Shown: in pieces, positions 61,160 to 64,000 of the stretch
Numbering within the stretch: the first letter of the stretch is position 1
How the letters are laid out: every line of letters starts with the position of its first letter
Origin: Williamsia soli
Lineage (GTDB): Bacteria > Actinomycetota > Actinomycetes > Mycobacteriales > Mycobacteriaceae
Direction of reading: 5' to 3'
Length of the DNA stretch: 64,000 nt
Assembly (NCBI RefSeq): GCF_017377795.1
Contig: NZ_JAFRDR010000001.1
Location: 186,001-250,000, forward strand
Position numbers and translations under genes: made by a program
The notes under the pieces: generated by a model
What the model was told of the DNA's origin: nothing
What the model saw: only the letters and a program-made list of their open reading frames with translations
The model's database searches: none

Positions 61160-61223
61160 CCCCCACCGATTTTCGCGCCGTCCACCCGCCTCTGCGAGTG
61201 GATGGCGCAAAAACGGGTGGGGG
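61160..61223. terminator. Long inverted repeat after the alcohol-dehydrogenase gene
   Basis: Arms 61160-61185 and 61198-61223 match at 22 of 26 positions around a 12-base loop. It lies 8 bases after the dehydrogenase stop and before a convergent gene ending at 61246. The outer arm resembles that of the element at 43627-43690. Confidence 0.6.
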
Positions 61224-61245
61224 GAGGTACCAGGCTCGGGGAAAC

Positions 61246-61836
61246 TCAGGCTGTCGAACCGAGATCGGGGAGCGGGAAGGGCAGCGGTGAACTGCGACGC
61301 GGACAGGGTGAGTCGAACTCGTCGCGACAGGTGATGGTGATCGACAGATCGTTGTTCTGGTGGCAGTCGAGATGCCGAGAGTCGCCGCCCAGGCACGTGA
61401 GTGTGAAGGGCGACTGGGCGGGTTGACCGTCTTCATCCTCCTGGAAGCTGATCTCGACATGGCCCTGATACGGACTGGTGACGTAGACGTCGAACCAGGC
61501 GTAGCTCTTCACGGTGAAACAGGCGGGGACCACGGACACGCTCACATCCATCCACAGGTCGTGGACCTCAGGAAGCCAACTGGTCGTCCGAAAAGGGAAC
61601 TCGCCGTTCGCGTTGACGCATTTGAACGCGTCGGGGTCGCGCTGCACGCCACCGGCGACCCCGGGGCCGAGGTCGAGGGTGATCGCACTGTGGACGCGGT
61701 ATTCACCAACCCCCGGCAGAACTCCGACAGTGTCGGGTTCGTCGGCCGATGCGGCGGCGGGGAGCGTGGCCACGAGACCGACAGTCATGAGTACGGCAAA
61801 CAGCGAGCGGAAGACCATCCCGGCACTTTTTGGCAT
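61246..61836 (-). CDS. Secreted cysteine-rich protein of unknown function
   Basis: The 196 aa protein has a Sec signal peptide with likely cleavage after A-A-A-S-A near residue 31. The mature part has six cysteines, suitable for three disulfides, and strand-rich sequence with aromatic residues. I recognise no family. It starts at ATG 61836; ATG at 61818 is an alternative. A TAATCT sequence 5 bases upstream may be the -10 element of a leaderless message. Confidence 0.65.
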   Translation of the reverse strand: MPKSAGMVFRSLFAVLMTVGLVATLPAAASADEPDTVGVLPGVGEYRVHSAITLDLGPGVAGGVQRDPDAFKCVNANGEFPFRTTSWLPEVHDLWMDVSVSVVPACFTVKSYAWFDVYVTSPYQGHVEISFQEDEDGQPAQSPFTLTCLGGDSRHLDCHQNNDLSITITCRDEFDSPCPRRSSPLPFPLPDLGSTA

Positions 61837-61919
61837 GCGCTAGATTAGATCCGTTTCGACGCTGAGGTTGGGTCAACGCCGAAACCGTATTCCTTTGTCT
61901 GGCTATCTTTCCCGGTCAG

Positions 61920-61939
61920 GGCCTGATGATCGTCAGGCC
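61920..61939 (-). terminator. Short hairpin across the AraC-gene stop
   Basis: GGCCTGA (61920-61926) and TCAGGCC (61933-61939) are exact complements around a 6-base loop; the AraC stop codon is at 61933-61935. There is no T-run, so termination is only a possibility. Confidence 0.35.
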
Positions 61940-62826
61940 GAGTCGATGGCGCCCAACGCGTACCGCCCCGGCGTATGGCCGTACTCACGCGAGAAGGCCG
62001 TCACGAACGCGGGCACGCTGGAGTATCCGACGCGGTGCGCAACCTCGGTCACCGATTTCGTCTCGAGTAGGACGACGGCCGCGTCGAGCCGAGTTCTGGT
62101 GCGCCACTGCGAATACGACACCCCGAACTCGCGGACGAAGTCGCGCTGCAGGGTCTTGGTACTGGTGTGCAGTCGGGCTGCCCACTCGTCGAGGCGAGTC
62201 TGGTCGGCGGGGTCGTGCAGGAGCGTTCGGGCGATGGTCTGCGCGAAACCTGTGGCGCGCGACGATGACGGTATCCCGATGGGGTCACGGCCGACGAAAT
62301 CGCGGTGGGTGGCGCCCAGACCCGCCATGATCGTGGCCCGAGCCGCCAGCGCCTTCGCCTCGTCCTGGCCAGGTCGAGCGATCTGCTCGATGAGCCTGCG
62401 CGACTGCTGGTCCGCCGATACCGCCGCCACCCGCAACATACGCAGGCACTGCGGTACTTCGCGCAGACAGATGCGATAGATGATCTGCTTCCGCGACGTG
62501 AAGACCTCGTGGGTGACGCCGCGGCGCACCCACAATGCCTCGGTGGCGCCGATGAACTCGGTTCTGTTGGCGTGACGCACAGACAACATGCCGTCGGGGG
62601 TCCAGTACAGCTGGTGCACGAAGTCGCTGCGGGATTCGGGGATCTCGAGTGCGCCGCCGGACCCGTATTTGAGGATCAGGATTCCGGTGGGTGGACCGAG
62701 GCCGTATCCGTACTCCTCGACCCAGAGCGGGTCGGCGCCTGCCCCGAAGCTGCCGGCAGGTCCGGACCTGTCGAAGTGTCCTCCGAGCGTCACAGAGTGT
62801 CCTCCCGACGAAGCCGCTGTGGTCAT
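61933..62826 (-). CDS. AraC-family regulator, divergent from a siderophore-binding gene
   Basis: The 297 aa protein has a cupin-like N-terminal half and a C-terminal pair of AraC helix-turn-helix motifs (T-K-T-L-Q-R-D-F-V-R-E-F-G-V and V-T-E-V-A-H-R-V-G-Y-S-S-V-P-A-F-V-T-A-F-S-R-E-Y-G). An iron box overlaps its start codon, so its expression should be iron-controlled. That recalls DtxR-repressed AraC proteins such as RipA of Corynebacterium, which tune iron-using enzymes. It may act on the divergent uptake gene, on itself, or on distant targets. Confidence 0.88.
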   Translation of the reverse strand: MTTAASSGGHSVTLGGHFDRSGPAGSFGAGADPLWVEEYGYGLGPPTGILILKYGSGGALEIPESRSDFVHQLYWTPDGMLSVRHANRTEFIGATEALWVRRGVTHEVFTSRKQIIYRICLREVPQCLRMLRVAAVSADQQSRRLIEQIARPGQDEAKALAARATIMAGLGATHRDFVGRDPIGIPSSSRATGFAQTIARTLLHDPADQTRLDEWAARLHTSTKTLQRDFVREFGVSYSQWRTRTRLDAAVVLLETKSVTEVAHRVGYSSVPAFVTAFSREYGHTPGRYALGAIDSA

Positions 62827-62843
62827 TGGTAAGGCTAGCCTCA
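62825..62843. promoter_or_regulatory. IdeR/DtxR-type iron box
   Basis: The 19 bases at 62825-62843 match the IdeR consensus (TTAGGTTAGGCTAACCTAA) at 14 of 19 positions, centred on the perfect palindrome AGGCTAGCCT. It overlaps the AraC start codon and lies 47-65 bases before the siderophore-binding gene, so Fe-loaded IdeR would repress both. Confidence 0.65.
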
Positions 62844-62889
62844 GCTGGAAAGCTCGGCGCGTCGGGGCCCGCGTCGCGAGTCCACTCCT

Positions 62890-63975
62890 GTGAGAAAGAA
62901 GTACATCTTGTTTGCACGTCATCTCGGGTTTCGTATGGCTGCTGCTGCCGCCACGCTGGGCCTTGCTCTGTCCGCCGTGGCCTGCGGCAGTGATTCCGAC
63001 AGCGGTTCGGCCGCCGAATCGACGACCAGCGAGACCCGGGTTTTCGCTGCCGACAACGGTGAGATCGAGATCCCGGTGGCGCCGCAGCGGATCGTCGCCA
63101 CCGGCTACGCGGTACCGCCCCTGATCGAGGCGGACGCACCGCTCGTCGGTATCTCCGAATGGAAGCGCGGGATCCCGCTGATGACGCCTGACGATCTGGC
63201 CGACTATGAGTCGACCCAGAAGATCGCAGGCGACACGTCGGCTGCCGACACCAACTACGAGGCCATCGCCGGCGTCAACCCGGACCTCATCATCATCGGG
63301 GTACCGCAACCGGCGATGGTCGACCTCGACCTGGGCGCTCTGGAGGCGATCGCACCCGTCGTCGCCATCGGACCGACCAACCCGGCAGCATGGCGGGAAC
63401 TGACCAAAAGACAACTCGATGCCGCGGGCAAGCTCGACGCCTACGAGTCGACCAAGAAGACCTACGACGAGAAAGCGGCTGGACTCGAGCAGAAGTACGC
63501 GGGAGTCCTCGGACCGCTGGAGTTCGGACACCTGGGTGCATACGGCGAATCGGCCGCAGGCAACTTTCAGCGGGAGTTCGGTGGATCGTGGGGCACCAAC
63601 ATCGCGCAGGACGTCGGAGTGAACTACTACGGCGAGGTCAAGGAGAAACTCGGCGGATCGCAGGACAGTTCGGAGTACCCGTCCATCGAGAGCATCCCGG
63701 AGAGCTTCGCCGACGCCGACGTGATCACGTACACCGTCGAAGCCGATGGATCGGTCGGACCCGAGGTCCGATATGTCCTGGACTCGCCCTTGTTCAAGAC
63801 CCTGCCCGCAGTCCAGGCAGGCAAGGTCTACGGCCTCAAGTACACCGAGGCCGCGACCTACACCTCGGCGCTGCAGACCCTCGACGCGATCGATGAGGCG
63901 CTGGCTCCGTTGCTGACCGGATCGGCCGGACCGAGTAGCTCGGCACCCACATCGTCGACCCCCAGCGGGTCGTGA
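62890..63975 (+). CDS. Iron-siderophore ABC transporter substrate-binding lipoprotein
   Basis: This 361 aa protein is a cluster A-II (FecB/FepB-type) periplasmic-binding protein: a basic N-terminus and hydrophobic segment end at Cys32 (S-A-V-A-C-G-S), followed by I-E-I-P-V-A-P-Q-R-I-V-A and N-P-D-L-I-I-I-G near residue 135. The lipobox lacks the usual Leu, so lipidation is probable rather than certain. It should bind a ferric siderophore at the cell surface for import. No permease or ATPase gene is in the window. GTG 62890 is used; the next gene overlaps its stop. Confidence 0.88.
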   Translation: MRKKYILFARHLGFRMAAAAATLGLALSAVACGSDSDSGSAAESTTSETRVFAADNGEIEIPVAPQRIVATGYAVPPLIEADAPLVGISEWKRGIPLMTPDDLADYESTQKIAGDTSAADTNYEAIAGVNPDLIIIGVPQPAMVDLDLGALEAIAPVVAIGPTNPAAWRELTKRQLDAAGKLDAYESTKKTYDEKAAGLEQKYAGVLGPLEFGHLGAYGESAAGNFQREFGGSWGTNIAQDVGVNYYGEVKEKLGGSQDSSEYPSIESIPESFADADVITYTVEADGSVGPEVRYVLDSPLFKTLPAVQAGKVYGLKYTEAATYTSALQTLDAIDEALAPLLTGSAGPSSSAPTSSTPSGS

Positions 63976-64000
63976 AGATCACCCGAGACGATCCACGGAG
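63972..64000 (+). CDS. Start of a further gene, cut by the window edge
   Basis: A GTG at 63972 overlaps the lipoprotein stop by 4 bases (GTGA) and reads M-K-I-T-R-D-D-P-R to the edge. Position and first residues are those expected of a siderophore-interacting (ferric reductase) protein, but nine residues are too few to confirm this. Confidence 0.4.

Noticed and set aside
1-64000. CRISPR arrays, tRNA or rRNA genes, insertion sequences, prophage, biosynthetic gene cluster
   Set aside because: No regularly spaced repeats, no tRNA-like cloverleafs noticed, no transposase, integrase, phage structural, NRPS or PKS genes were found on reading both strands.

Overview
The window reads as chromosomal DNA of a high-GC mycolic-acid actinobacterium (order Mycobacteriales), most like Gordonia or a close relative. 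The evidence is lineage-typical content: an MPT83-like fasciclin lipoprotein with SigK and RskA, a mycothiol-dependent isomerase-fold protein, an EthA-type Baeyer-Villiger monooxygenase, a three-domain LigD next to Ku, a KstR-type operator, a three-subunit PntAaAbB transhydrogenase, a LysG/LysE pair and frequent GTG starts with 4-base gene overlaps. The genus is an inference. I see no rRNA, tRNA, CRISPR array, insertion sequence or prophage. Coding density is high and no gap between genes exceeds about 260 bases; bases 1-150 hold nothing I can name.

Layout. 0.15-2.9 kb: a tightly overlapping operon of a serine-hydrolase lipoprotein, an HExxH membrane protein and a secreted protein. 3-12.7 kb: mixed metabolism and efflux (MPI-fold protein, HxlR regulator with a divergent oxidoreductase, thioesterase plus DHA2 exporter, AlkC-like repair protein, SDR, TetR-controlled DHA2 exporter with two tandem operators). 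12.8-17.3 kb: propionyl-CoA synthetase and a manganese-type ABC importer. 17.3-23.4 kb: hydrolase, LysR, TDT-family transporter, L-aspartate oxidase, HxlR, VOC protein and a hypothetical with two matched Cys/His motifs. 23.5-26.3 kb: csoR-copZ-copA copper operon with its operator. 26.3-33.4 kb: aquaporin, pirin, small acetyltransferase, azlCD with a divergent XRE-cupin regulator, LLM flavoprotein, and an FAD dehydrogenase behind a KstR box.

33.5-37.5 kb is the most coherent system: an MPT83-like lipoprotein diverges from a molybdoenzyme-sigK-rskA operon, and both directions carry close matches to the SigK promoter (CCATCC-N15-CCGAAY). SigK keeps two cysteines with the spacing of the redox pair in M. 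tuberculosis SigK, and the molybdoenzyme combines four N-terminal membrane segments with an internal twin-arginine motif before a fifth. This suggests a redox-sensed, self-amplifying cell-envelope module.

37.5-40.6 kb: pntAaAbB behind a leader with two strong stem-loops and with codon use unlike its neighbours. 40.6-45.5 kb: MaoC hydratase, FadE with a divergent TetR and tandem operators, a YdcF-type protein and a cyclic-nucleotide-type phosphodiesterase. 45.7-49 kb: ligD/ku non-homologous end joining. 49-52 kb: one polypeptide fusing all parts of an ECF-type transporter. 52-56.4 kb: EthA-like monooxygenase, glutamate-synthase-like flavoprotein, and a helical stress-type protein with a SigB/SigF-like promoter. 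56.5-61.8 kb: MFS exporter, lysG/lysE, a GXWXG/DUF4334 protein overlapping a zinc alcohol dehydrogenase, and a secreted Cys-rich protein. 61.9-64 kb: an AraC regulator and a siderophore-binding lipoprotein sharing an IdeR/DtxR-like iron box, with the next gene starting at the window edge.

GC-rich inverted repeats recur at gene ends (near 12.76, 41.02, 43.63 and 61.16 kb); two of them share sequence, suggesting a family of terminator-like elements.
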